Positions 19,040 through 27,804 of a DNA stretch of 64,000 bases are shown piece after piece. A program made the translations under genes and the position numbers. Within the stretch, counting starts at the first letter, position 1. Each line of letters opens with the position of its first letter. This DNA is from Bacteroidota bacterium. GTDB lineage: Bacteria; Bacteroidota; Bacteroidia; Chitinophagales; Chitinophagaceae. The DNA lies in contig JAEZEI010000052.1 of the NCBI GenBank assembly GCA_023417815.1, positions 248,001 to 312,000 on the forward strand. The letters run 5' to 3'. Under the pieces are notes generated by a model, which did no database searches, was not told the origin of the DNA, and saw nothing but the letters and a program-made list of their open reading frames with translations.

Positions 19040-20617
19040 ATGGTAGAAATAAAACCTGATGAGATCTCTGCGATCCTTCGCCAGCAACTAAGCAACTTCA
19101 ATGCAGGAGCTAATCTTGAGGAAGTTGGTACCGTGCTCCAGGTGGGTGACGGTATTGCCCGTATTTATGGCCTTTCCAATGTGAGGTCGGGTGAACTTGT
19201 GGAATTCGATAACGGGGTGCGTGCGATCGCTTTGAACCTTGAAGAAGACAATGTGGGTGTGGTTTTGATGGGAGACTACAGCGAGATCAGGGAAGGAGAT
19301 AAGGTTAAGCGTACAGGTAAGATCGCTTCTATCCGTGTGGGTGAAGGTATGTGTGGAAGGGTTATCAATACCCTGGGCGAACCGATCGATGGTAAAGGCC
19401 CGCTGAAAGGTGAACTTTATGAAATGCCGCTTGAACGTAAGGCACCGGGCGTTATCTTCCGTGAACCGGTAAAAGAACCGCTTCAAACCGGTATCAAAGC
19501 TATCGATGCAATGATCCCTATCGGACGCGGACAGCGTGAGCTTATCATTGGCGACCGCCAGACCGGTAAGAGCGCTATTGCTGTAGATACCATCATCAAT
19601 CAGAAAGAATTTTACGACGCAGGAAAGCCTGTTTATTGCATATATGTTGCCATCGGCCAGAAAGCTTCTACCATAGCCGGTATTATGAAGACCCTGGAAG
19701 AATATGGCGCTATGCCGTACACCACTATCGTGGCGGCATCGGCTTCTGATCCTGCACCTTTACAGTTCTATGCACCGTTCGCAGGCGCTGCAATCGGTGA
19801 ATTCTTCCGCGATACCGGCCGCCCGGCTCTTATCATTTATGATGACCTGAGTAAGCAGGCTGTAGCTTATCGCGAGGTATCACTGCTACTGAGAAGGCCT
19901 CCAGGCCGCGAGGCTTATCCTGGTGACGTATTCTACCTGCACAGCCGCCTTCTTGAAAGGGCTGCTAAGGTGATCTCCAGGGATGATATCGCTAAACAAA
20001 TGAATGACCTTCCCGAATCGATCAGGCACCTTGTAAAAGGTGGTGGTTCATTAACTGCTCTCCCGATCATCGAAACCCAGGCGGGTGACGTATCGGCATA
20101 TATCCCGACAAACGTGATCTCTATTACGGATGGACAGATCTTCCTGGAAAGTAACCTCTTTAATGCAGGTATCCGCCCGGCGATCAACGTAGGTATTTCC
20201 GTGAGCCGTGTGGGTGGTAACGCTCAGATCAAGTCAATGAAAAAGGTTGCAGGTACCCTGAAACTGGACCAGGCTCTTTATCGCGAACTTGAAGCGTTCT
20301 CAAAATTTGGTGGTGACCTTGATGCTGCTACAAAAAACGTGATCGACAAAGGTGCACGGAACGTGGAATTGCTGAAACAGCCTCAGTACGCACCTTTCAC
20401 CGTTGAAAAGCAGGTTGCGGTGATCTACCTTGGAACCCAGGGAATACTTCGCGATGTTGCAGTGAAGAATGTAAAAGCTTTCGAAGAACACTTCCTGGTG
20501 GAAATGGAGAATAAAATGCCAGAAGTGCTGGCCGAATTCAAGAAAGGTAATCTTCCTGAAGATGGCATTAAGAAAATGGTTGAACTGGCACAGGGTATCA
20601 TTCCTCAATACAAATAA
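19040..20617 (+). CDS. atpA: ATP synthase F1 subunit alpha
   Basis: A 525-residue subunit that forms the catalytic head with beta and carries the non-catalytic nucleotide sites. Walker A is GDRQTGKS (171-178), and the region VGISVSRVGGNAQ carries the arginine that reaches into the neighbouring beta site. Length is normal. It has its own promoter and terminator, is 12 kb away from atpH, and is not followed by atpG; gamma, beta and epsilon must be encoded outside the window. Confidence 0.97.
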   Translation: MVEIKPDEISAILRQQLSNFNAGANLEEVGTVLQVGDGIARIYGLSNVRSGELVEFDNGVRAIALNLEEDNVGVVLMGDYSEIREGDKVKRTGKIASIRVGEGMCGRVINTLGEPIDGKGPLKGELYEMPLERKAPGVIFREPVKEPLQTGIKAIDAMIPIGRGQRELIIGDRQTGKSAIAVDTIINQKEFYDAGKPVYCIYVAIGQKASTIAGIMKTLEEYGAMPYTTIVAASASDPAPLQFYAPFAGAAIGEFFRDTGRPALIIYDDLSKQAVAYREVSLLLRRPPGREAYPGDVFYLHSRLLERAAKVISRDDIAKQMNDLPESIRHLVKGGGSLTALPIIETQAGDVSAYIPTNVISITDGQIFLESNLFNAGIRPAINVGISVSRVGGNAQIKSMKKVAGTLKLDQALYRELEAFSKFGGDLDAATKNVIDKGARNVELLKQPQYAPFTVEKQVAVIYLGTQGILRDVAVKNVKAFEEHFLVEMENKMPEVLAEFKKGNLPEDGIKKMVELAQGIIPQYK

Positions 20618-20637
20618 GTTTATTTCTTTATACCAAT

Positions 20638-20668
20638 GAAAGGGAAGCTCATGCTTCCCTTTCTTCAT
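20638..20668 (+). terminator. intrinsic terminator after atpA
   Basis: A perfect 11-bp stem GAAAGGGAAGC/GCTTCCCTTTC with loop TCAT (20638-20663), then TTCATTTT. It follows the atpA stop codon by about 20 bp. Confidence 0.85.
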
Positions 20669-20672
20669 TTTG

Positions 20673-20680
20673 TAATTTTG
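20673..20680 (+). promoter_or_regulatory. -7 element before the zinc protease gene
   Basis: TAATTTTG matches TAnnTTTG and lies between the atpA terminator and the next gene. It is 53 nt before the ATG at 20734 and 26 nt before an in-frame TTG at 20707. No clear -33 element was found. Confidence 0.4.
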
Positions 20681-20733
20681 GCAGGAGGTGGGAGGGGGAA
20701 CAGAATTTGATTATTGTTGTTCAAATTTCTCAA

Positions 20734-21429
20734 ATGACAATAGAGATCATCATTATATCTGTTCTGTTCATGCTGCTGGGAATGGCGGTTCAGTTCAGGC
20801 TCAAAAGTAAATTCGCTACCTACAGCAAAGTGCCAACTACAAGCGGACTTAGTGGAAAGGATATAGCCGAGAAAATGCTTCGTGATAACGGGATCTACGA
20901 TGTGCAGGTTATTTCTGTAGAAGGGCAACTTACCGATCATTATAACCCGGTAAATAAGACTGTAAACCTTAGTCATGATGTTTATCATGGTCATTCGGTG
21001 GCAGCAGCAGCAGTTTCAGCTCACGAATGCGGCCATGCGGTACAACACGCTACTGCTTACCAGTGGCTTACCTTACGGAGCAAACTTGTACCTGCGGTAA
21101 ACATAAGCAGCCAGCTTTCTCAATGGATCATAATTGCTGGCCTTGGAGTAATGGGTTTTGGCGGTGGAAATCCAACAGTTTTACTTGTGGGAATAGTTCT
21201 CTTCGCCATCACCACTTTGTTCGCGGTTATAACCTTACCGGTTGAATTTGATGCGTCTAACCGTGCGTTGGCATGGCTCAACTCTGCAGGTATTACCACT
21301 TCCGCCGAAAAGGAAAAAGCGAAGGATGCACTTAAGTGGGCAGCTATGACCTATGTGGTTGCAGCGTTGGCTTCCATTGCGATGCTGGTACAATATATCC
21401 TTATTTACCAAAGCAGAAGTGACGATTAA
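20734..21429 (+). CDS. membrane zinc metallopeptidase, YugP-like
   Basis: A 231-residue membrane protein with the zinc motif HECGH (His97, Glu98, His101) between an N-terminal helix (4-20) and three C-terminal hydrophobic segments. This matches the YugP/'neutral zinc metallopeptidase' family, whose substrates are not well known. The possible third zinc ligand is the Glu in LPVEFDASNRA. I chose the ATG at 20734; an in-frame TTG at 20707 would add nine residues but is a less likely start. It stands alone between atpA and the clpP pair. Confidence 0.85.
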   Translation: MTIEIIIISVLFMLLGMAVQFRLKSKFATYSKVPTTSGLSGKDIAEKMLRDNGIYDVQVISVEGQLTDHYNPVNKTVNLSHDVYHGHSVAAAAVSAHECGHAVQHATAYQWLTLRSKLVPAVNISSQLSQWIIIAGLGVMGFGGGNPTVLLVGIVLFAITTLFAVITLPVEFDASNRALAWLNSAGITTSAEKEKAKDALKWAAMTYVVAALASIAMLVQYILIYQSRSDD

Positions 21430-21443
21430 GACATACATCTCTC

Positions 21444-21451
21444 TATCTTTG
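21444..21451 (+). promoter_or_regulatory. -7 element before clpP1
   Basis: TATCTTTG matches the -7 consensus exactly and lies 22 nt before the clpP1 start codon. No good -33 TTTG is present at 19-21 nt, so strength is uncertain. Confidence 0.5.
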
Positions 21452-21473
21452 TTTCATACCTAATTTTTATCTC

Positions 21474-22166
21474 ATGGATCTTGGAAAAGAATTCGCGAAG
21501 TACGCGGTAAAACATAAAGGAATCAGCAGCAATACACTGCATGGTTATATCGAGCATAACGTTACCAACCTAACTCCTAACATCATCGAGGAACGCCCGA
21601 TGAATATTGCAGTTATGGATGTGTATAGCAGGCTGATGATGGACAGGATAATCTTCCTCGGTTATCCTATTACGGATGAAGTTGCAAATATCGTAACAGC
21701 TCAATTATTATTTCTTGAAAGTACAGACAGAACACGGGATATACAGATGTATATAAACAGCCCTGGTGGCAGCGTGCATGCCGGGCTGGGCATGTATGAC
21801 ACTATGCAGTTCATTTCTCCGGATGTAGCAACGATCTGTACCGGCATGGCTGCAAGTATGGGTGCTGTTTTAATGTGTGCCGGTGCTCATGGAAAGAGAA
21901 CTGCCCTGAAACACAGCCGGATCATGCTTCATCAGCCAAGCGCTGGTGCAGGTGGCCAGGCCAGTGATATCGAGATAACAGTTAACCAGATCCGTAAACT
22001 GAAGTCAGAATTATATGAGATCATATCTTATCACACCGGGCAAACTCCCGACCAGGTAGCCCTCGATTGTGATCGGGATAAATGGCTTACAGCTACAGAA
22101 GCAAAAGATTACGGGCTTGTAGATGAAGTGTTGCTTACAAATCCAAGGAAACAGAAAAAAGACTGA
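21474..22166 (+). CDS. clpP: ATP-dependent Clp protease proteolytic subunit, first paralogue
   Basis: A 230-residue serine protease subunit that forms the degradation chamber fed by ClpX. The catalytic triad is complete: Ser128 (GMAASMG), His153 (MLHQPSAG) and Asp202 (DCDRDKW), with spacings equal to E. coli ClpP. It has about 30 extra N-terminal residues before the core. A second, different clpP begins 13 bp downstream, and clpX follows. The tig gene often found upstream is absent. Confidence 0.93.
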   Translation: MDLGKEFAKYAVKHKGISSNTLHGYIEHNVTNLTPNIIEERPMNIAVMDVYSRLMMDRIIFLGYPITDEVANIVTAQLLFLESTDRTRDIQMYINSPGGSVHAGLGMYDTMQFISPDVATICTGMAASMGAVLMCAGAHGKRTALKHSRIMLHQPSAGAGGQASDIEITVNQIRKLKSELYEIISYHTGQTPDQVALDCDRDKWLTATEAKDYGLVDEVLLTNPRKQKKD

Positions 22167-22179
22167 TCAAAAAAACATT

Positions 22180-22800
22180 ATGAATACGAAAAAGTTATTC
22201 CTGGCTGAAGAAGAAGAAACAGAGCCGCTAAAACTTCCGGAAGTTAATATGGAACGAATGATGAGCGGTTGGCTTTTCGACAAGAAATTTGTTGAACAAA
22301 GGAAGATATTTCTTTGGGGAGCTGTGGAAGATAAATCAGCAAAAGATATTACAGACAGGCTACTATACCTGGAAGCGATCGATCCCGGAAAGGAGATCAC
22401 TTTCTACATTAACAGCCCAGGGGGGGTAGTTACCAGCGGTATGGTGATCTATGATACCATGCAGATGATCACCTCTCCTGTGAGCACGGTTTGTATGGGT
22501 ATGGCTGCGAGCATGGGAAGTATATTGTTAAGCGGAGGCGCGAAAGGCCGTCGATTTATCTTCCCTCACGGGGAAGTTATGATACACCAACCCAGCGGAG
22601 GTGGCAGGGGTACCAGCGCCGACCTTGAGATCATGGCAATACAGATCCAGAAAGCCAAGATGCTGGGTGCCAAAATCCTGGCAGAAAATTGCGGCCAGAC
22701 AGTAGAAAAAGTACTAAAGGATTTTGACCGCGATTACTGGATGGATGCCAATGAGTCGATCAAATATGGTATCGTAGACCAGATCCTTACCGAAATTTAA
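22180..22800 (+). CDS. clpP: ATP-dependent Clp protease proteolytic subunit, second paralogue
   Basis: A 206-residue ClpP with an intact triad Ser111 (GMAASMG), His136 (MIHQPSGG) and Asp185 (DFDRDYW). It begins with an acidic tail (LAEEEETEP). I start it at the ATG at 22180; an in-frame ATG at 22123 lies inside the preceding gene and would add 19 residues with no family support. It differs clearly from the first copy outside the active site, so this is an old duplication rather than a recent one. The two subunits may form a mixed chamber (inference). Confidence 0.92.
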   Translation: MNTKKLFLAEEEETEPLKLPEVNMERMMSGWLFDKKFVEQRKIFLWGAVEDKSAKDITDRLLYLEAIDPGKEITFYINSPGGVVTSGMVIYDTMQMITSPVSTVCMGMAASMGSILLSGGAKGRRFIFPHGEVMIHQPSGGGRGTSADLEIMAIQIQKAKMLGAKILAENCGQTVEKVLKDFDRDYWMDANESIKYGIVDQILTEI

Positions 22801-22823
22801 TCCTCCAAAGGAAATAATGCCTT

Positions 22824-22855
22824 AAATAGTGCCAGAAATGGCACTATTTCTTCTT
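22824..22855 (+). terminator. intrinsic terminator after the clpP pair
   Basis: A perfect 10-bp stem AAATAGTGCC/GGCACTATTT with loop AGAAAT (22824-22849), followed by a pyrimidine-rich CTTCTT. It separates the clpP pair from clpX. Confidence 0.75.
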
Positions 22856-22930
22856 ACTGTAACAATACCAGTATTGGTGCAACGTTTAGCTATTAACAGT
22901 TGTCTAAACCTGTGTTTAGCTTATGTTGCT

Positions 22931-22938
22931 TACCTTTG
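22931..22938 (+). promoter_or_regulatory. -7 element before clpX
   Basis: TACCTTTG matches the consensus exactly, 18 nt before the clpX start. Together with the terminator upstream, it indicates that clpX has its own transcript. Confidence 0.55.
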
Positions 22939-22956
22939 TACACTTAATTTTTTCTG

Positions 22957-24198
22957 ATGGCAAAACAGCAAATTCTCCACTGTTCTTTCTGCGGCCGTAA
23001 CCGCGATGAGGTGAAAATTCTCATTGCAGGGCAGGATGGACATATTTGCGAAAACTGCGTTGAACATGCACAGGATATTATAGTGCAGGAACTCGCAAGC
23101 CACAATGATTCCAAATCAACTGTTTCAAATGGCCATAAACTTACCGTTCGCAAGCCTGTTGAAATAAAGAAATTCCTGGACGAATACGTGATCGGCCAGG
23201 ATGATGCGAAGAAGATCCTTGCAGTGGCAGTTTACAATCACTATAAACGTCTTAACCAGAAGATCGAGAATGATGTTGAAATAGAGAAAAGCAATATCAT
23301 TATGGTGGGTGAAACCGGGACCGGTAAAACACTCCTGGCAAAAAGTATTGCACGAATGCTGAATGTTCCGTTCGCAATCGTAGATGCAACCGTATTCACA
23401 GAAGCAGGGTATGTAGGTGAAGATGTTGAAAGCATGCTTACCAGGCTGCTTCAGTCATGCAATTACGATGTGGCCGCGGCGGAAAGAGGGATCGTATATA
23501 TCGATGAAATTGATAAGATCGCCCGCAAAAGCGATAATCCTTCCATTACACGCGACGTAAGTGGTGAAGGTGTTCAGCAGGGACTGCTGAAACTCCTGGA
23601 AGGTAGCGAAGTGCTTGTGCCACCACAGGGAGGACGCAAGCATCCTGAACAAAAACTGATCAAGGTAAATACCCAGAACATACTTTTCATTTGCGGCGGT
23701 GCTTTCGATGGAATTGACCGCATCATTGCCCGCAGGGTAAATACGAACAGCATTGGTTTCAATGTAAACAAGGAGATCGCTGAATACCAGAATAAGAACC
23801 TGCTGCAATTCGTAAATGCTGTAGACCTTAAGCATTTTGGATTGATACCCGAGTTGTTGGGAAGGCTTCCTGTAGTTACTTATCTTAACCCGCTGGATGC
23901 TGAAACCCTTCGCAATATTCTGACCGAGCCAAGGAACAGCCTGATCAGGCAGTTCACCCGGTTGTTTGAAATTGAAGGCATCTCGCTAAAGTTTGAACCC
24001 GCTGTATTTGATTTCATGGTAGAGAAAGCGCTGGAGTATAAACTGGGTGCGAGGGGCTTGCGTAGTATCTGTGAGAGTATTCTTACCGATGCCATGTATG
24101 AACTGCCATCTCAAAAGGTGAAATCCTTTGAAGTTACTCTCGAGTATGCTCAACGCAAATTCAATATGTCTAAACTGAGCATGTTAAAGGTAGCCTAA
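22957..24198 (+). CDS. clpX: Clp protease ATP-binding subunit ClpX
   Basis: A 413-residue AAA+ unfoldase that feeds tagged proteins into ClpP. The N-terminal zinc-binding domain has Cys9, Cys12, Cys31 and Cys34. The AAA core has Walker A GETGTGKT (118-125), pore loop GYVGED (151-156), Walker B IVYIDE (179-184) and the RKH loop (227-229). Length is normal. Its stop codon shares CTAA with the stop of the convergent VOC gene (4-bp overlap at 24195-24198). Confidence 0.97.
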   Translation: MAKQQILHCSFCGRNRDEVKILIAGQDGHICENCVEHAQDIIVQELASHNDSKSTVSNGHKLTVRKPVEIKKFLDEYVIGQDDAKKILAVAVYNHYKRLNQKIENDVEIEKSNIIMVGETGTGKTLLAKSIARMLNVPFAIVDATVFTEAGYVGEDVESMLTRLLQSCNYDVAAAERGIVYIDEIDKIARKSDNPSITRDVSGEGVQQGLLKLLEGSEVLVPPQGGRKHPEQKLIKVNTQNILFICGGAFDGIDRIIARRVNTNSIGFNVNKEIAEYQNKNLLQFVNAVDLKHFGLIPELLGRLPVVTYLNPLDAETLRNILTEPRNSLIRQFTRLFEIEGISLKFEPAVFDFMVEKALEYKLGARGLRSICESILTDAMYELPSQKVKSFEVTLEYAQRKFNMSKLSMLKVA

Positions 24199-24680
24199 GC
24201 AAGCGCTTCCAGTTCACGTAAATTCAACGGACGTGTAAACATATTTAAATGGCCTCTTTCATCAAGGGGCCATTCTTCTTTTGGCCTGTCCCAGTATAGT
24301 TCCACACCATTGCCATCCGGGTCATCAAGATATAATGCTTCTGATACACCATGATCGGACGCACCAGTTAACGGATACCTGGCTTCCTTCAACCTTTTAT
24401 AAATAATAGCCAGGTCTTTTCTTTCTTCATAAAGAATAGCAGTATGATATAGTCCAACTGCAAACGGATTTGCAGGACCTGCATTTTTGCTTTGCCATGT
24501 ATTCAATCCAATATGATGATGGTATCCTCCTGCAGAAATAAATGCCGCGTCTTTTCCATATCGCTGGGTGAGTTGGAAACCTAACAAGCCACTGTAGAAT
24601 GCTAGTGATCTTTCCAGGTCACTGACTTTCAAATGAACATGGCCGATTCGCGTATTAGCAGGTGTGATATATTTTTCCAT
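24195..24680 (-). CDS. VOC-family protein, glyoxalase / extradiol dioxygenase-like
   Basis: A 161-residue protein with paired beta-alpha-beta-beta-beta modules of the vicinal oxygen chelate fold. It starts with RIGHVHLKVSDLERSLAFY, typical of the catechol 2,3-dioxygenase-like branch. Likely metal ligands are His in IGHVHL, His in HTAILYE and Glu in GVELYWD. The substrate cannot be told. It is convergent with clpX and divergent from purA, and stands alone. Confidence 0.85.
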   Translation of the reverse strand: MEKYITPANTRIGHVHLKVSDLERSLAFYSGLLGFQLTQRYGKDAAFISAGGYHHHIGLNTWQSKNAGPANPFAVGLYHTAILYEERKDLAIIYKRLKEARYPLTGASDHGVSEALYLDDPDGNGVELYWDRPKEEWPLDERGHLNMFTRPLNLRELEALA

Positions 24681-24774
24681 ACATTCTTTTATTTAAGATA
24701 CGAAATCAAGGAACAGTGCAGAAAATTTAGAGGCTGATCAATTAGAGTAATCCTTCCACCTTTATTAAAACTCC

Positions 24775-24782
24775 TTATTTTC
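24775..24782 (+). promoter_or_regulatory. -7-like element before purA (TTCG variant)
   Basis: TATTTTCG lies 20 nt before the purA start, at the usual -7 distance, but ends TTCG rather than TTTG. The same variant occurs before pyrD, rny and pdhC in this window. Confidence 0.4.
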
Positions 24783-24802
24783 GCCCCTCAATACTGTATA
24801 TA

Positions 24803-26077
24803 ATGGTAGATGTAATACTGGGCCTGCAATGGGGCGATGAAGGAAAGGGAAAGATCGTGGATTATTTCGCGAAGAACTATGATGTGGTTGCGCGTTTCCA
24901 GGGCGGTCCAAATGCCGGGCACACTCTTTATGTAGATGGCAAAAAGGTAGTGCTTCACCAGATCCCCAGCGGTATTTTTCATGAAGACAAAGTGAACCTT
25001 ATCGGTAATGGGGTGGTGCTTGACCCGGTAACCCTGATGCGCGAATGCAAATCGGTAAGTGACCTGGGTGTAGACCATCGTAAGAATCTATACATCAGCG
25101 AACGCACACACCTGATACTGCCTACTCACCGCGCCCTCGATAAGGCAAGTGAACTAAGCAAAGGACACGATAAGATCGGCAGCACGTTGAAGGGAATTGG
25201 ACCGGCTTACATGGATAAAACCGGCAGGAACGGGCTTAGGGTAGGGGATATTCTCGACAAGAATTTTACAACACAGTATATTAAGCTGCGTCTTAAGCAT
25301 CAAAGACTTCTTGACAATTTCAATTTCCAGGAAGATATAAGCCAGTGGGAAGAAGAGTTCTTTGAAGCACTTGAACAACTGAGGGAGTTCAGGATCGTAA
25401 ATGGCGAATATTTCCTTAATGAAAAGATAGTTGCAGGAAAGAAAGTTCTGGCAGAAGGTGCACAGGGTTCCATGCTTGATGTAGATTTCGGGACCTTTCC
25501 TTTTGTTACAAGCAGCAACACCATATCTGCGGGCGTATGCTCCGGGCTTGGTGTTGCACCGCAAAAGATAAAAGAGGTGATCGGAATAAGTAAGGCCTAT
25601 TGTACACGGGTCGGTGGAGGACCATTCCCCACTGAACTTGAAGATGAGACTGGTGAAAAATTAAGACAGGCGGGTAATGAATTCGGGAGCACCACGGGAA
25701 GACCTCGTCGCTGCGGATGGATAGACCTGGTGGCTTTAAAATTTGCATGCATGATCAATGGAGTAACGCAGATCGTTATGACAAAGGCAGACATCCTTGA
25801 CCATTTACCGGAACTGAAAGTATGCAAGGGATATATGATCAATGATGAAGAAAAAGATTTCGTTCCGTTTCAACTCACCCGTTCAAAGGCTACTCCCGTA
25901 TATAAATCGTTTGATGGATGGATGAAGGATATCTCAGGTATGAAATCCTATGATGAAATGCCGGAAAATATGAAAACATATATGAATTACCTGGCAGGAT
26001 ACCTGGGAACCCCGGTAAGTTATATCAGCAATGGTCCTTCAAGGGAACAGATCATTACCACCCGAAAAATTTCCTGA
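24803..26077 (+). CDS. purA: adenylosuccinate synthetase
   Basis: A 424-residue enzyme joining IMP and aspartate with GTP, the first step from IMP to AMP. The N-terminal GTP-binding loop GLQWGDEGKGK is present, as are GPNAGHT (substrate His) and the C-terminal TRSKATPVYKSFDGW. Length is normal. It is followed 59 bp later by the acidic/basic low-complexity gene and then pabB in the same direction. Confidence 0.97.
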   Translation: MVDVILGLQWGDEGKGKIVDYFAKNYDVVARFQGGPNAGHTLYVDGKKVVLHQIPSGIFHEDKVNLIGNGVVLDPVTLMRECKSVSDLGVDHRKNLYISERTHLILPTHRALDKASELSKGHDKIGSTLKGIGPAYMDKTGRNGLRVGDILDKNFTTQYIKLRLKHQRLLDNFNFQEDISQWEEEFFEALEQLREFRIVNGEYFLNEKIVAGKKVLAEGAQGSMLDVDFGTFPFVTSSNTISAGVCSGLGVAPQKIKEVIGISKAYCTRVGGGPFPTELEDETGEKLRQAGNEFGSTTGRPRRCGWIDLVALKFACMINGVTQIVMTKADILDHLPELKVCKGYMINDEEKDFVPFQLTRSKATPVYKSFDGWMKDISGMKSYDEMPENMKTYMNYLAGYLGTPVSYISNGPSREQIITTRKIS

Positions 26078-26136
26078 AAATATTTGGCAAATCCGAAATA
26101 GTATAGAAAATTTACAGCAATAACAGTTCAAGCGAT

Positions 26137-26556
26137 ATGGCTTCAAAATCTGATAAGGAACCTAAGAAGGCCGCAAAAAAGGCTGCTCCGAAAAAGACTG
26201 CACCAGCAAAGGCAACTCCTAAAAAGAAACAGGAGGAAGATGAAGATGATGATGACGATGACCTGGATGAGACTCCAAAACGCACTGCTGCTAAAGGAGC
26301 AAAATCTAAAAAGTCGGAGGAAGATGAAGATGATGATGATGCAGAAGTAGAAGATGATTGGGAAAAGGTAGATGAGGATGATGACTGGGATCCTGATTTT
26401 GAAGAGTTTGATTTGCCAAAATCGAAATCCAAGAAGGCTTCTTCAAAAGAAAAGGATGAAGATGATTTTAAAGTTGATGACGACTTTAAAGACCTTGGAC
26501 TGTTCGACGATATGGATGATGCAGGTGGAGGAGGTTATGATGATGACGATTATTGA
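26137..26556 (+). CDS. low-complexity Lys/Asp-rich disordered protein
   Basis: A 139-residue protein I cannot assign. Residues 1-32 are a lysine/alanine/proline tail of repeated KKAA/PKK units, like histone H1 tails. The rest alternates acidic tracts (EDEDDDDDD, EEDEDDDD) with lysine patches, and ends in a glycine run and DDDDY. It should be entirely disordered. The open reading frame is real-looking: it starts with ATG, is embedded in a co-directional run (59 bp after purA, 3 bp before the GTG of pabB), and its codons vary within the repeats. A role in nucleic-acid or protein binding is speculation. Confidence 0.75.
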   Translation: MASKSDKEPKKAAKKAAPKKTAPAKATPKKKQEEDEDDDDDDLDETPKRTAAKGAKSKKSEEDEDDDDAEVEDDWEKVDEDDDWDPDFEEFDLPKSKSKKASSKEKDEDDFKVDDDFKDLGLFDDMDDAGGGGYDDDDY

Positions 26557-26559
26557 CAG

Positions 26560-27804
26560 GTGAAGGAAACGTTCACAATAGAATTCTCTGAGGATCTTAA
26601 ATACAGAATGTTGAGCTGGGCAAACCGGTTCAACATTTTTTGTTTACTGGATAGCTGCGGATATGCCGCACCCGGCTCACCTGAAATGCTGCTGGCCGTT
26701 GACTCAAAACGCAGCATTAATCTTGATCATAAACCCTGGGAGACACTTAAGCAATTCTTCAATGCCCGGCCTTCATGGCTATTCGGACACATTGGATACG
26801 AAGCAGGAACTTCTATAAGAACAGATGGTAACCGGTTTAATAAGGGATTTTTCTTCGAGCCGGGAATCACTATTTTGGTTTTTAAGGATCATCTTGAAAT
26901 AGAATCAGATACCGATCCTGCCGGAATTTTCAGTGCAATATGCAGTACCCATCCCCCTGATCCTTTTGTATGCAAATCAAAAATCAGGTCTTCATTAACA
27001 AAGGAAGAATATATTTCCAGGGTTCAGAAAATTAAATATCATATTCAACGGGGAGATTGTTACGAGTTGAATTTCTGCCAGGAATTTTTCGCTGAAGGAA
27101 CTCTTGACCCGGTTGCTACATACTTGCAGCTTGTTGACAGATCTCCGAATCCTTACAGTGCATTATACAAATTGAATTCACAATATTGTTTATGTGCCAG
27201 CCCTGAACGCTTCCTGAAAAAGGAAGGGCAGGTCTTAACCTCACAGCCAATTAAGGGAACATCGCCAAGATTTCAGGATAAACTTAAGGATGAAGAGAGC
27301 AGGAAATATCTGGCGGGAAGTCCAAAGGAAAGGAGTGAGAATATTATGGTTGTCGATCTTGTTCGAAACGACCTGGGCAGGGTATGTATTCCCGGATCGA
27401 TAAAAGTTAAGGAACTGTGCGGCATATATGATTTTCCGCAAGTGTTTCAGATGATCAGCACTATTGAAGGCAGGCTTCGCGAAGACATGCATTTTACAGA
27501 TGCTATCAGTGCATGTTTCCCCATGGGATCAATGACAGGCGCACCAAAGGTGAGAGTGATGGAACTTATAATGGAGTTTGAACCTTCAGCAAGGGGTTTG
27601 TTCTCAGGTTCTATCGGGTATATTACGCCGGATGGTGACTTTGATCTTAACGTGGTAATAAGAAGCTTATTCTATGATGCGGGGAAGCATTCAACTACCT
27701 TTCTTGCAGGCGGGGGAATAACATTCAAAAGTGATCCGGAACGGGAATACATGGAATCGATGCTGAAGGCATCATCGATCAGAAGGATCCTTGAGGGAAA
27801 TTAA
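26560..27804 (+). CDS. pabB: aminodeoxychorismate synthase component I
   Basis: A 414-residue chorismate-using enzyme that makes 4-amino-4-deoxychorismate for folate. The chorismate-binding domain (about 140-410) has QPIKGTSPR, where the Lys is characteristic of PabB rather than TrpE (Ala), plus GSMTGAPK and GSIGYITPDGDFDLNVVIR. The start is GTG at 26560, 3 bp after the previous stop; no ATG near it fits. The glutamine amidotransferase partner PabA is not in the window. Its stop overlaps that of the convergent transglycosylase gene through TTAA (27801-27804). Confidence 0.9.
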   Translation: MKETFTIEFSEDLKYRMLSWANRFNIFCLLDSCGYAAPGSPEMLLAVDSKRSINLDHKPWETLKQFFNARPSWLFGHIGYEAGTSIRTDGNRFNKGFFFEPGITILVFKDHLEIESDTDPAGIFSAICSTHPPDPFVCKSKIRSSLTKEEYISRVQKIKYHIQRGDCYELNFCQEFFAEGTLDPVATYLQLVDRSPNPYSALYKLNSQYCLCASPERFLKKEGQVLTSQPIKGTSPRFQDKLKDEESRKYLAGSPKERSENIMVVDLVRNDLGRVCIPGSIKVKELCGIYDFPQVFQMISTIEGRLREDMHFTDAISACFPMGSMTGAPKVRVMELIMEFEPSARGLFSGSIGYITPDGDFDLNVVIRSLFYDAGKHSTTFLAGGGITFKSDPEREYMESMLKASSIRRILEGN

